Positions 33,601 to 42,200 of a stretch of DNA of 50,454 nucleotides are shown one piece after another; position 1 is the first letter of the stretch, and each line of letters starts with the position of its first letter. The notes below the pieces were generated by a model. That model had not been told where the DNA came from and made no database searches. It was given only the letters and a program-made list of their open reading frames with translations. The stretch covers positions 1 through 50,454 of the IMG/VR virus record IMGVR_UViG_3300030328_001951; one strand, 5' to 3'. Origin of the DNA: a virus. The position numbers and the translations under genes were made by a program.

Positions 33601-36600
33601 TACGCTTAAACATATTATCTAAATATAAATCTCCTTCATTTAATCCTTTCTTTTGTTCTTTTGTTAATGCAGGGTCAACAATCTTATTAATTAATTGGTC
33701 AGGAGTATAAGCTTTTAACCAAGACTTACCAGCAGTCTCAATAAATGGATTAGCATATCTCTTTACTAAATATTTCTTTAATGCATTATGGTAATTGTCT
33801 CTAAACAAAACATTTCTTACTGCATAAGTACCAGCCATAGCTTCAGCTAATATTTTATTACTTGCATGAAACTCTCTATAGTTACTATTAGAATCAAATT
33901 CAAAATCTAAATCTAAAAATCCATCTGTTTCTAATCTCATTAACTTATCCATAAACTTTTTAGCTAATGGTGTGCTAGGGTCTTTTAATAATATCTTAGT
34001 TACAAAATCCATAGGTAGCTCCATTACACCTAATTCATTTGCTTCAAATAACTTTATAAATTTTTCTATTTTTTTAGGGTCATATTGTTTTACTAACTCT
34101 TGACCAGCTCTACTACCAGCTAAAGATCTATCTAAAACATCACTTATATATTCTTTAGCAAATCCCTTTGCTTGTATATTATTTGTTTGCCCATAAGACT
34201 GCAATGGTAACTCATCGCCTTTTACAGACTTTACAGGATTTTCATACGTACCTGTACTTACTTGTAAATGTTCTATAGGTAACGTATGAACAATTGTGCC
34301 TCTAGATGATAATTTACCAGTAGAAGAATCTATTGATAACTGAGATGATTTTAAATCTCCTCTAAGCTTTGCACCAGAATTAAATACAATAAAATCTAAA
34401 CCTCTACTTTCCATAAATTTATTCCATTCTGTAGAAGCTCTTTGACCATTAGATTTAGTAAACAAAGCAGATAAACCTGTTTGCCCTCCTATTACAGGCT
34501 TTATATGACCTGCTCTAGGGTCAAAACCTAAAACATCTAATGTTCTATCAAAAAATTTATGTGCTATAATTAAACCACCATCAGTATCACTTTTACCTGT
34601 AGTGTTTATATCATTAACTATTATACCTCTCATCTGTCCATCAGGATTAGTTTCAGCATAACTAGCTTTTTGCATTGGTGCCATTCTATTTGTTAATAAT
34701 GTCATTCTTTTATTTAAATCAGCTACTGATTTTCCATAACCTTCATGCATAAGTAAGTTTTTTAAATTTAAATTTCTTACAGTAGTTTGATTATTTACTA
34801 ATCCATTTAACATAGCATGATGTAAAATATTACTTACCCATTTTCTTTCATAGTTTTTATCACTACCAAATATATTACGCTCAGAAGCTTTACCGTCTTC
34901 AAATGCTCTTTCTATGCCCTTAGATTCTAAAGGGTCATTAGACATAGCGTTTTTAATCATATCTTTTGTAACAATTACCCCTTGTAAATTATCTACAAAA
35001 TCTGCTGTTAATAAAAAGTCTTTATCTTTAACACCACTAAATATATATTTACCTTTTTCAGCTAATGCTTCTTCTATCTTAATTAATTTTTTTCTACCCA
35101 CATTAAATGAAATGCCATCTCCATCCATTCTATGTGATAATACTTTGTATGGTTCACCATTTTTATCTACACCATGTGTTAAAAATCTAAAACCTTTTGC
35201 GTATCCTAAATAATCTAATGGCATCTTATCATACTTTTCACCAATAGATACATTATTAATTTGTTCATTCTTTGTAAAATCAACAGATATATTATTACCT
35301 GTACCTTCTATAAAAAATGCAACTTCTTGTGCAGGTTCTGTTTCAGTCCACCATTTCTTGCGAAGATTTCTTTCATGTTTTTTAAATGTCTCTGGGTCTA
35401 AATTAGATTTTACATCTTCTATATAAGATTCTAATCGTCTATCTGTACCATCTTCACCCATGCTTTTTTTAGTAGCATCAATTATTATTTTTTCAAAAGA
35501 ATCAAAATCTTTGTATACAACAGAATCTTTTTCATTCTTTTTTACATCTTTATATACTTCCTTAGTAATATTAGATATAGAATCTTTTTCCTTAGTATAG
35601 GGATCCATAAAATCACTTTGCATTTCTGCATATAATTGTTCTGATGTACTTACTGCATTAGCAATTTTACCAAATGCATCGACAGTCATACCTTCTCTAG
35701 CTTTCCATCTGTAATATTCAGCTATCTTTGTATTTTTACCTGCCTCACTATATGTATTCCAATTAGGGTCTATTGATTCATAATGTTTAATTGCAGCATT
35801 TCTCCAATTAAAGTTTTTATAATTATGTTGTAACCAACCTAATGCACTACCTGTTGCACCTTCTAATTGTTCAGAGTTTTTAAACGAGGGAGCTGGATGT
35901 TCATTTAAAATATAATCCTGTGCTTTTTTATCTATAGTATTCCAATCTTTAGATTGTTGTGGGTCTACTATGTCTCTTATGTCTCTAGTAAATCCATTCT
36001 TTTTTGAACCCATTATCCACTCACCAGCAGCAGCTTCTCTAGCTGGTCTAGTATTGTATCCAAAAAACCCACCCAATAAATACTCATATATTTGCATCTC
36101 TGTGGGGTCACCTCTTAGGGTACTAGGTAATCCCATAAAAGCAGATGCTACACTAGCTCTTAATATTTTATTAGCTTGGTCTACTTGTGCGGGAGTACCT
36201 TTATATAAATTACCTACAGATACAAAATTACCTATACCTCCAAAAGCTCCACCTGCTATAGCACCACCTACAAAAGAATCAGCTATAACATCAGAACCTT
36301 TCCATATATTACTTACAGCACTAGCTACACCTAAACCTAATGCTTCTGTTCCTATGGCTCTAGGTATTGCTCCTTTTTTTAAATAATCTATTGTTTCTAA
36401 ACCTCGTTTAGATAATTGACTATCTATAATATTCTTTGTACCTCTTTGAAACATCATAGGTACAGACATAGCATCTAAGGTATTAATACCATCTTCAATC
36501 GCTTTATATAGCTTACTATCACCTTTAATTTTTCTTAAAGCAGCATTACGTCTAAATAAAGATAATGGAGCTTTTAAAATCGCAGGAGCAAAACCTGCAA

Positions 36601-36871
36601 GATGACCTAGTTGCCTAAATATAGCTTCACCTGTATTGCGTGGTTCTTTAGGTACTAAATCAAAAGTAGTAAGACCTTCTATAAACCCAGACTGCGCTTG
36701 TTGCACAGCTCTGGTAAGACTAAAATTATCTTCTAGTCTTTTAAAACTTACTTGGTTGTTTTCTGCTAAACGTTCCAGCTCATCAAGCTGGTCGTCAGAA
36801 AACATATCAGGATTAGACCTGTATGTGTTGATTAGGCTTTGTACTTTAAAGCCATCGTAATAGTTATCCAA
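27698..36871 (-). CDS. Giant virion-type protein with RNA-polymerase barrels and AlkB domain (3057 aa)
   Basis: A 3057-residue protein, 18% of the window. Residues 1-95 match the 246-residue protein encoded upstream; 170-260 hold Gly/Ala-rich hydrophobic stretches. A first double-psi-barrel signature has D764-G, K791-P, K806 and DFIVFNSGAK (826-835). The second has R1161-T-P, then G1198-A-D-K-D-A-D1204: a DxDxD like the Mg-binding NADFDGD of RNA polymerase beta-prime, at similar distance from R-x-P. NKSADASTDP follows near 1370. Residues about 1870-2012 form an AlkB-type dioxygenase: NKY near 1923-1925, H1935-A-D1937, H1992, R2005-I-N-I-T-F-R2011. The C-terminal 1000 residues are helical. Neighbours are ejection-type proteins, so it is probably packaged and injected. 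Polymerase activity is inferred. Confidence 0.8.
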   Translation of the reverse strand: MDNYYDGFKVQSLINTYRSNPDMFSDDQLDELERLAENNQVSFKRLEDNFSLTRAVQQAQSGFIEGLTTFDLVPKEPRNTGEAIFRQLGHLAGFAPAILKAPLSLFRRNAALRKIKGDSKLYKAIEDGINTLDAMSVPMMFQRGTKNIIDSQLSKRGLETIDYLKKGAIPRAIGTEALGLGVASAVSNIWKGSDVIADSFVGGAIAGGAFGGIGNFVSVGNLYKGTPAQVDQANKILRASVASAFMGLPSTLRGDPTEMQIYEYLLGGFFGYNTRPAREAAAGEWIMGSKKNGFTRDIRDIVDPQQSKDWNTIDKKAQDYILNEHPAPSFKNSEQLEGATGSALGWLQHNYKNFNWRNAAIKHYESIDPNWNTYSEAGKNTKIAEYYRWKAREGMTVDAFGKIANAVSTSEQLYAEMQSDFMDPYTKEKDSISNITKEVYKDVKKNEKDSVVYKDFDSFEKIIIDATKKSMGEDGTDRRLESYIEDVKSNLDPETFKKHERNLRKKWWTETEPAQEVAFFIEGTGNNISVDFTKNEQINNVSIGEKYDKMPLDYLGYAKGFRFLTHGVDKNGEPYKVLSHRMDGDGISFNVGRKKLIKIEEALAEKGKYIFSGVKDKDFLLTADFVDNLQGVIVTKDMIKNAMSNDPLESKGIERAFEDGKASERNIFGSDKNYERKWVSNILHHAMLNGLVNNQTTVRNLNLKNLLMHEGYGKSVADLNKRMTLLTNRMAPMQKASYAETNPDGQMRGIIVNDINTTGKSDTDGGLIIAHKFFDRTLDVLGFDPRAGHIKPVIGGQTGLSALFTKSNGQRASTEWNKFMESRGLDFIVFNSGAKLRGDLKSSQLSIDSSTGKLSSRGTIVHTLPIEHLQVSTGTYENPVKSVKGDELPLQSYGQTNNIQAKGFAKEYISDVLDRSLAGSRAGQELVKQYDPKKIEKFIKLFEANELGVMELPMDFVTKILLKDPSTPLAKKFMDKLMRLETDGFLDLDFEFDSNSNYREFHASNKILAEAMAGTYAVRNVLFRDNYHNALKKYLVKRYANPFIETAGKSWLKAYTPDQLINKIVDPALTKEQKKGLNEGDLYLDNMFKRMLVEHKHIPKEDLEAIYQRKLEYAQKNDSKATMETIDKRVTLGEAWEQYLGNYSRKNLEAWNNTFDLVVIRTPADSMSGTRVLRFRGFTGQRGSGSFTHHKDNIYLGGADKDADSIKIFQGFNKNLRDYYIKVKDERSHWKEGSSYDKFINKLFRQEGMTDKEVQRFTGYNKNPKDKEYNREDDVYNRMFMFSPAYRHKVAQNSIAGKGGLGYGLSAKIVMQNWRDFIANNGGSVEFPYQDLEKGSLTDYIARVSLKKGKIEGQTRDQFFRDLGTAIVNKSADASTDPTIRAYPIFRQMLFDSLFKVESFNAKTGEKKETIDTKTGEVTQDYIGYKSILELAPFGDLAAIKDAVNIAKPASQVKNVSYRLIKDIALDNVSPEISKNIGLTVGERANYVRNNKTYSLIRLENVSRRMIEQDKKSKNPKGLVLGNARYQSTPVAKSAMSLYDVGHGINNVQSKLFAKGADTVIPQIVKKMYDAGIQYDFLNFPAIQNNYKKLYSNADIESQGFTGLTRYSTKEMSKFIEQHLGLLLSDLSLASPSQVSYAIQQQRNIGRALDYIGKSLGNFATIELLNKNFIDIHKAFSDKGIKANVIEKVIPAIVKEVKMLKSRLSIENRHKLDKDGIQLDVEADINAFNKRLIKNANEFGIDPKLFLDYYHNLLLSPITGQKAYKGSKFSKNTFYKDIHSSLSIPFSTKKNFYQKMESMHERSAETDTALLDNNPIKIVKEKNPEDPITTYENKQILHLKDKIKNIDVEALVKSIDFEQGYITIGGRNIKEPRLTAYYGEKGTDYSYSGKDPIKPKKFTPELLALKKQVEELTGVEFNSLLVNKYRTGKDSIGKHADNEPELGSNPIIASVSFGAEVPFILTSKKGGKDYKINLKNNDLLIMQGGTQENFLHSIPKDPTGKRGERINITFRRTNMKGSKPTDRVNLEGVGVVRKEPIKKETAAEKQPIKEEFLTINEMIASDAIEKLAINDKQLEQVKQFRKNLNEHRVVKNNFEQWFEYFTSIIKGGIVPREATTFNMNDVIAVNRYFKGLQDPYNLEFKLKYWFLDPRFVDEKLSTKGLINKYFSYFGKVQIGKGKFETKPIFSFTSPIGEIAKYLQTSERYVSKDLKFAETKLFKPFERILKNFDVNQQSKLMEDLFKYVEEGYRPTDAKTLRTLEKLDTARRDLFEGMQKWIYTQDAKGNKATNNQGEWIMDKDFLGWYQATGGVLNKYMRWDKSGKMDLEHFRKSVIESGNINKKEVIDIVGTDGIKRYQKEHKLERLILNKPENDNLTYRVSMRKKYKGIGEINLDKYMPHLNFGYNEFARKEIALYLEQKTNDIYDATYKKAKGAGLSEKESGKKAAKAAKEFVRANENKLIQAGEFFSYSELVEPAILTEADLKSSVSEQGSLANVLKARDANAPGFDKRPEVILDYINKVIRGYYKNAVAIKGQYEIDNMLNKNRNYKPSEKEVKRLQGSVYKNDVQVWGDYIKLYLQSILGHQSYFQSGMLSGRDPLKLKDKRNLFYLTSDENVIGIFEKFYQKKNMSAPFFTHAPKGKEARKEYFSRKLHELGRMEAQYQLMSLLANTGTWATNVLSGNAMTAASAGLNNLFSSYNNKQIYDLLLTSNGKDVIKLNNGKFAKNRKDLLKHLAEVGVIDAFIQNEFEVNTQMTNGLKKAGINIENFKRDLIVAIKDKANRKETPLEVINRYGVKDLMVKYGSFFMQNSERINRLNAFTAHALQAVKKFGVEGKELSIADPFVFDMAMKGIENTQFLYQNSARPAFMRTAVGKVLSRFKLFVWNSVRTRKEFYRQAKLYGFKQNTPEYEKFKNTYMIDMFMFALANAFMFSIFDTALAPPLDTVQSIADSLYGDKREKEMAFFGSKLGALNLLKPPVARIPDAAWELLTGDWEKFSSYTAYTMFPFGRGIRQLVQFADKPERAGEIFLRLPVNQIQSRIDRVKRRTEQFEDIQGFLGD

Positions 36872-36877
36872 AATTTA

Positions 36878-37618
36878 TTAGTACATTGCCCCAGGAATTG
36901 TTTTATCTCTTAATGCAGGTCTAAGTCCATAATTACGAATTTCCCAAGATGACATATCATATCCATCTGATTTACGCCAATCATTTACTTCATTTGCTGT
37001 AGTAGATAACATTCCTAAACCTGCTAATCCACCAGCACCCATTAAAATGTTTCTAGCAACATCTTCAGATATTAAAAGTTTTTCAGACATGTTCTTTACT
37101 AACTTATTAAAACCTTTAGAGGTTGCTTGACCAGCAACAGTTCCTTTTATGGCACTAGCTCCTTGTTGACCATATGCTCTCATAGAATGCAACAATGGTG
37201 ACCTAGAAGCATAATCTCTAGCTTGCCCTACCATTTGCTGTCCTCTAGTTACGTTTTTAGTACCCATTACAGGTTTAGATAAATACTTAGAAGCACCCAT
37301 TCCACCTTTATATAAAGCACCAGCACCAGTTACTAAACCACCAAGTGCGCCTGCTCCACTAGCAATAGAATCAATCATAGTTTGTCCATAAACAGTTTCG
37401 CCTCTTGATTCTGGTTTAAATATACTATCTGGTAGTAAACCAAAACTAGCAGTATCAGCTAAATTAAAAGCAAGTTTGCGTAATGGTTTTGATTCTCTTT
37501 TAAATTCTTGACCTGATTGTTTAGCTAAAGCAGCAATCATTTCAGCTTCTTTATCTGTGTATTTATCAGGAGTTGCGTTGTAGTCTTCTACTAACATCAT
37601 TATTCTTCTAGGATCCAT
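36878..37618 (-). CDS. Putative internal/ejection protein sharing the giant's N-terminus (246 aa)
   Basis: A 246-residue Gly/Ala-rich protein with weakly hydrophobic stretches (SIASGAGALGGLVTGAGALY; NILMGAGGLAGLGML). Its first 90 residues align with the giant protein: L-x-x-x-Y-x-x-x-PD near the start, LA-x-x-x-x-x-x-FKR, then FGLLPDSIFKPESRGETVYG against FDLVPKEPRNTGEAIFRQ. The shared start could be a signal for virion incorporation or ejection. It lies just upstream of the giant gene. Amphipathic Gly-rich helices suit an ejected, membrane-crossing protein. Confidence 0.65.
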   Translation of the reverse strand: MDPRRIMMLVEDYNATPDKYTDKEAEMIAALAKQSGQEFKRESKPLRKLAFNLADTASFGLLPDSIFKPESRGETVYGQTMIDSIASGAGALGGLVTGAGALYKGGMGASKYLSKPVMGTKNVTRGQQMVGQARDYASRSPLLHSMRAYGQQGASAIKGTVAGQATSKGFNKLVKNMSEKLLISEDVARNILMGAGGLAGLGMLSTTANEVNDWRKSDGYDMSSWEIRNYGLRPALRDKTIPGAMY

Positions 37619-37629
37619 TTTATTTTCCT

Positions 37630-38151
37630 TTATCTATTTAAATTTAAGTTCATTAACAAAGATTGATTACTTGGAAAAAAAGTATTCATTTGTTCTGGAC
37701 TCATCATCTGTAAACTTTGATAATACTCATCATCTAAATAATCACTTTGATTTGGCATAGGATTATTTCTTGTTCGCTCTACAGACATACTTTCTTGAGC
37801 TGCTCTAGCACTTTGACTTGGCGCAAAAGGATTAAGATTGTCATTAAACCATTGAGCTACATTATATAACTTACTAGGTGCATTGTATGCTCCTGCTTGA
37901 GTTCTATCTTCTTTAATTTTAGTTTGTTTTTCTACTGCTGTTGCCTGAGCTTTTCTATAAGCACCTAATTGTTTACCAGCTTCTATCCTTCTTTCATAAT
38001 CTGCTTTATTTCTTTTTTCTATTTCATCATTTATAGCTTGTTGTCTTTCCATAACTGATGCTCTTCTAGCACCCATTACAGCACTTAAAAGGTTATTAGA
38101 ACCTTCAGAACTGTATCCTGTGTAACGTTGTTGCATTTGTGGTACTATCAT
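37630..38151 (-). CDS. Putative internal/ejection protein, Gln/Arg-rich (173 aa)
   Basis: A 173-residue protein with a long basic helix (MERQQAINDEIEKRNKADYE then RRIEAGKQLGAYRKAQATAV) and Asn/Pro-rich flanks. This composition is typical of short-tailed-phage internal proteins ejected with DNA. It overlaps the previous gene by 4 bp. No family is recognised. Confidence 0.55.
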   Translation of the reverse strand: MIVPQMQQRYTGYSSEGSNNLLSAVMGARRASVMERQQAINDEIEKRNKADYERRIEAGKQLGAYRKAQATAVEKQTKIKEDRTQAGAYNAPSKLYNVAQWFNDNLNPFAPSQSARAAQESMSVERTRNNPMPNQSDYLDDEYYQSLQMMSPEQMNTFFPSNQSLLMNLNLNR

Positions 38152-38987
38152 GTTGTTTTCCCCATTCCAAAAAACCCACCTGCTAAATTAAATAAATTAT
38201 TGCTCATATTATTACTATGAGCAGCTCTAGCATTTTGATTTTGTACTTGTTGATTATACTGTGATTGTTTTAAATACTGATTATAAGTATTCTCATTTCC
38301 TACATTAAATTGTTGATTAGATAATGCTCTTTGGTCTATTCCACTAGCAAACTGCCCACCTTGTCCATAAGCTTGTGTAGCCATTTGACCAAATTGACCT
38401 GCAAGATTTGCTGATTGATTCATAATTCCTTGCATACCCTGAGCATATTGGTCACCTGCTTGTCTATTAGTAATAGAATCATAAACATTACCCATACCCA
38501 TTATACCTCTAGCAGCCATTGCTGAGTTCATATTTTCTATAGTTTGTTGTCTCATATCTCCTACATTTTGTCTAAGATTTTGAAACAAACCTTGATTATA
38601 AGAACTACTTGGATTTAACATACTTTTATAAGTGTTTTTAAAATCACTTCCTAATCCAAAACTATTTTTTATACTTTGATTTAAAAATGGATTAGTTTGA
38701 TAATCACTACTTTGTAAATCAAAACTAAAATCTTGATTTATATTTTTTGGTTTATTCATTGCACCTGATAGCAATCCTAATCCAGCTGATGCTATCCCTA
38801 AATACGGACTTGCCGCTGTTAAAAAACTACTCATATTAAAATTACTCCCTGTTGGTTGATTAGGTACTGCATTCCCAGAAAAATTTGCCATAAGAGGAGC
38901 ATTAACTGTTCCTCTTATTAAATTTGGTTGTTGACCTGTTGGGTCTGGAACACTTAATTGTGCTCCTTGATATTGGTTAGGAGGCAT
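38148..38987 (-). CDS. Putative internal/ejection protein, Asn/Gln/Gly-rich (279 aa)
   Basis: A 279-residue protein. The N-terminus contains a hydrophobic stretch (SFLTAASPYLGIASAGLGLL) and the remainder is Gln/Asn/Met-rich (NMNSAMAARGIMGMGNVYDS; QFGQMATQAYGQGGQFASGI). Such low-complexity, Gln-rich proteins placed after the tail nozzle gene are usually ejection proteins that form the trans-envelope channel. Function by composition and position. Confidence 0.6.
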   Translation of the reverse strand: MPPNQYQGAQLSVPDPTGQQPNLIRGTVNAPLMANFSGNAVPNQPTGSNFNMSSFLTAASPYLGIASAGLGLLSGAMNKPKNINQDFSFDLQSSDYQTNPFLNQSIKNSFGLGSDFKNTYKSMLNPSSSYNQGLFQNLRQNVGDMRQQTIENMNSAMAARGIMGMGNVYDSITNRQAGDQYAQGMQGIMNQSANLAGQFGQMATQAYGQGGQFASGIDQRALSNQQFNVGNENTYNQYLKQSQYNQQVQNQNARAAHSNNMSNNLFNLAGGFFGMGKTT

Positions 38988-38990
38988 GTT

Positions 38991-39242
38991 TTACTCCGTA
39001 TTTAATGTTAATGACGCTTTAGCCCAGCCTTCGCTAGTTCGTCCTTGTATTTCATAAGATGTTCCATCGTTAGACTTAACTACTCTAATGTCACCTTCCT
39101 TACCTGATGATTCTTCTTTATCAGTAACAGTATCTCTACTATTTACTGCACTAATAAGCTCATTTAAATCATCATAAATTGTATCTACAACTCTTTGTAG
39201 ATTAGTATCGTTTACTTTTTGTGAACGTTTTTTACTTATCAC
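38991..39242 (-). CDS. Small tail-associated protein (83 aa)
   Basis: An 83-residue protein with a helical N-terminus (VDTIYDDLNELISAVN) and a beta C-terminus (EGDIRVVKSNDGTSYEIQGR, then EGWAKASL) of the kind that caps phage fibres or baseplate components. It overlaps the nozzle gene by 4 bp. The role is inferred from position. Confidence 0.55.
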   Translation of the reverse strand: MISKKRSQKVNDTNLQRVVDTIYDDLNELISAVNSRDTVTDKEESSGKEGDIRVVKSNDGTSYEIQGRTSEGWAKASLTLNTE

Positions 39243-42200
39243 GACATAGCCTTTGTTCTTCTTAATCTTCTAAACACAAGTCGTAATGCATCTATCGTTG
39301 CACTTGAATCACCAGTAACTGCAATTTTTACTTGTGCATGGCGTGATATTTTTTTATTTGTTAACGCTGTATAACTAGTACTGTTTTCAGCAGTATTTAC
39401 TGTTATTGTAGGGCTATTATCTTCAGATAGTATTTCGACTTTATATAATTTTTTATCTGTAGTAGACTCACCCATTGTAAATTTTTTACTATACCATTTA
39501 AAATTATCTAACCTTGTAGAACTTTTAGGGTCAAAAGGTTGAATTAATCCATTGTCTGTATCAGATACTAATAACTCATTGTTTTTGCCATGTACTGCAC
39601 CATACGTATTAAAATCTGTAGTTGTACTGCTATTAGTTCTATTCCATACATCCCATCTATTTTTAGGCATTGTATACACTAAACACTGAGGCACGTAATA
39701 TGTTGTGTTTGTAGTAAATGTAAGCGTTGAAACAGCTGTAGCTGTTGCATTATTATTTATATCAAATCTATTATCATTATCAACACTAGCAACTTTTGTA
39801 TCTGCAGGAATATGATTTCCTGTCACTACTTGATTTGGAGCAATGTTTGAATTTGCAACATCAGATGTTACAGTAGTATCATTATTAGTTAAATTGCAAC
39901 TATGTGTAAAACTAGTTGATACAGTATATTTATAAGTGTAGAAAAAACAAAAAGCCTTACGATGTGAATCATAAGTAGCTACAATATCTCCAGAATAATC
40001 ATCAGTACTATAATTGCATAGTTTTTCTAAAGATGAATATGAATTATAAGTATCATCTATTTGATGAGCTTTTTTAATCTTAGCTCCAATGTCATTAATA
40101 CCCTGTCCGTTATGTAAATAGATACTATTCTTATCTATAAAACACATACCTATTTCTGAGGACACTACTCCATTTTGATTTCTACACCCTATACCTTTTA
40201 TAGTATCTTCTATATACATACCATCTGGATTAACTACATATGTCTCATTTTCAGAAAACACATACAACCTACCATTAAACGATTCCATTGCAGTTGCTTT
40301 ATTAGGTAATAATAAAAAGTCTTTAGCCCAATTAAATTGGTCAAAATTGAATGGTCTAGATTTAAACAGATAATTAGTTGCATCATCTATATCTGCATGC
40401 GAACAATCTGTTATGTATAAAAAATTATTTACTTTAGCACTTAATCCATATTTAGGCAATGTAATAGTTAATGCCTCTGATATTCCAGTCCTAGCCTCAT
40501 AAGATGCATATGATGCTCCACTATCTATAATAGTTTTACTATAATAACTACCCCAATTTGGATTAGTAGTACTTGAATCTGTAGCAAGCCACCCTGATTT
40601 TAAAGGTACTGATTTTATTAATCTAAAAAATCCTGATGGTTGTGTAGCAGTTCCAACACTTGCACTTGACCTATATAGATTAACATGAGTTACTCTTTTA
40701 CTAAGATTTGCTTTATATATATCTATTTTAACATTTAAAGCATCTTGACTTATACTGCCATTATCTATATGAGTCCACGAAGATAAAGGAGATTCTTGAT
40801 AACCATCATAGGTAAAAGATGTTGCGTAAAATTGATCATGCGATGGATTTATACTTCCATCCACATCTGCATTATCTGATATTGTTAATACAACTTCTCC
40901 TTCGGCTTTTATTGCTAAAGCACCAGATGCTCCTGCAGCCCATCTTGCTTGACTCGTTCCAGCAAATACATTATATGAATTACTTTTTTCATCTAAAACT
41001 GCATCATCTATATCTATATTTGCTCCTATTGTATTTCTTGTCCCACCAACAATACTTGTTTGACTATGATTATAAGCAACTTTAGTTAATCTATATAAAG
41101 TAGATTGACTTCCACTAGTTCCTCTTTCTATCCAATTTAAATACGTGCTATTTGTATCTTGCTTTGTTAAATAAACAGAACCAAATGCTGCATTAAAATC
41201 AGAACTAAACGCATAAACTAAACCTTTATTTCCTAAATGATTTAATTTATCATTTGCAGTTATATCATTTTTAACAACTTGTAAAAAATATCTTATTTGA
41301 CCTTTAACACTACTAGCATTAGTAGTTGAATCATCGTGACCTATAAAATTTGTACCACTACCATAATACCACTTTACATAAGCGCCATCAGGAACTGGCT
41401 TTACAACTATTCCAATATAGTCATTACTTCCTGTAACTCTAACTAAAGGTAATTTTGGTAGTGAAAAATCTGGAGCTATAGTTGTATCACCTGTAAGACT
41501 TGAACCCCAATCGCCAATATTAGGTGAAACACTTGAAGCATCTGCTCCTTTATAAGGAGTTCTACTTGTAACAGTACTAGCACTTGAACTTGTTGTTAAA
41601 TTTGATACAGAAATATTCCATAAATAATCACTAGAAGTACTTCTGTTTCCACTTGCTAACCATAATACGCTACCACATTCCATTATATCTGTTACATAAG
41701 TATCTCCACTAAAATTATTTAATGGTCTACTAGTAATAACATCCATATTATCTAAATCAATTTTTAAAACAATAAGATTGCTACTAACTTCATCAATTAC
41801 CCAAAGATTGTTATCACTAGATAAACACATTGCTAATGTTTTTGTAAAAAAATATTCTGACCTTCTTATTAATACTCCTTTAGAAACATCAAATTTATAT
41901 ATATAATTTCCACTTTGTTGTATTCCGTAAACATGTGTGTTATTTGAATCATTAACAACTGTATGCATAGCAGGGAATGGGCTAGGCTTTACTAATTCAG
42001 CATTTTCAGATTGTAAACCACTTGGAACAGAACCTCCAAATTGAGAATGAGGAATATTACCTACCCATTTAACATCTTTAGATTGCCCTAAACCAATGTG
42101 TACTTCTTTATTATTTGTTTGCATAGCTGGAATTGTACCAGCACCAAGATCACTTGCATCTAAATTAGATATTGCAGGACTTCCAGTATATACATCTGCT

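Noticed and set aside
27698-36871. Assigning the phage to the crAss-like order because of the two-barrel polymerase
   Set aside because: Strong Shine-Dalgarno sites on many genes and the P22-like portal argue against a Bacteroidetes phage, and no marker comparison could be made.
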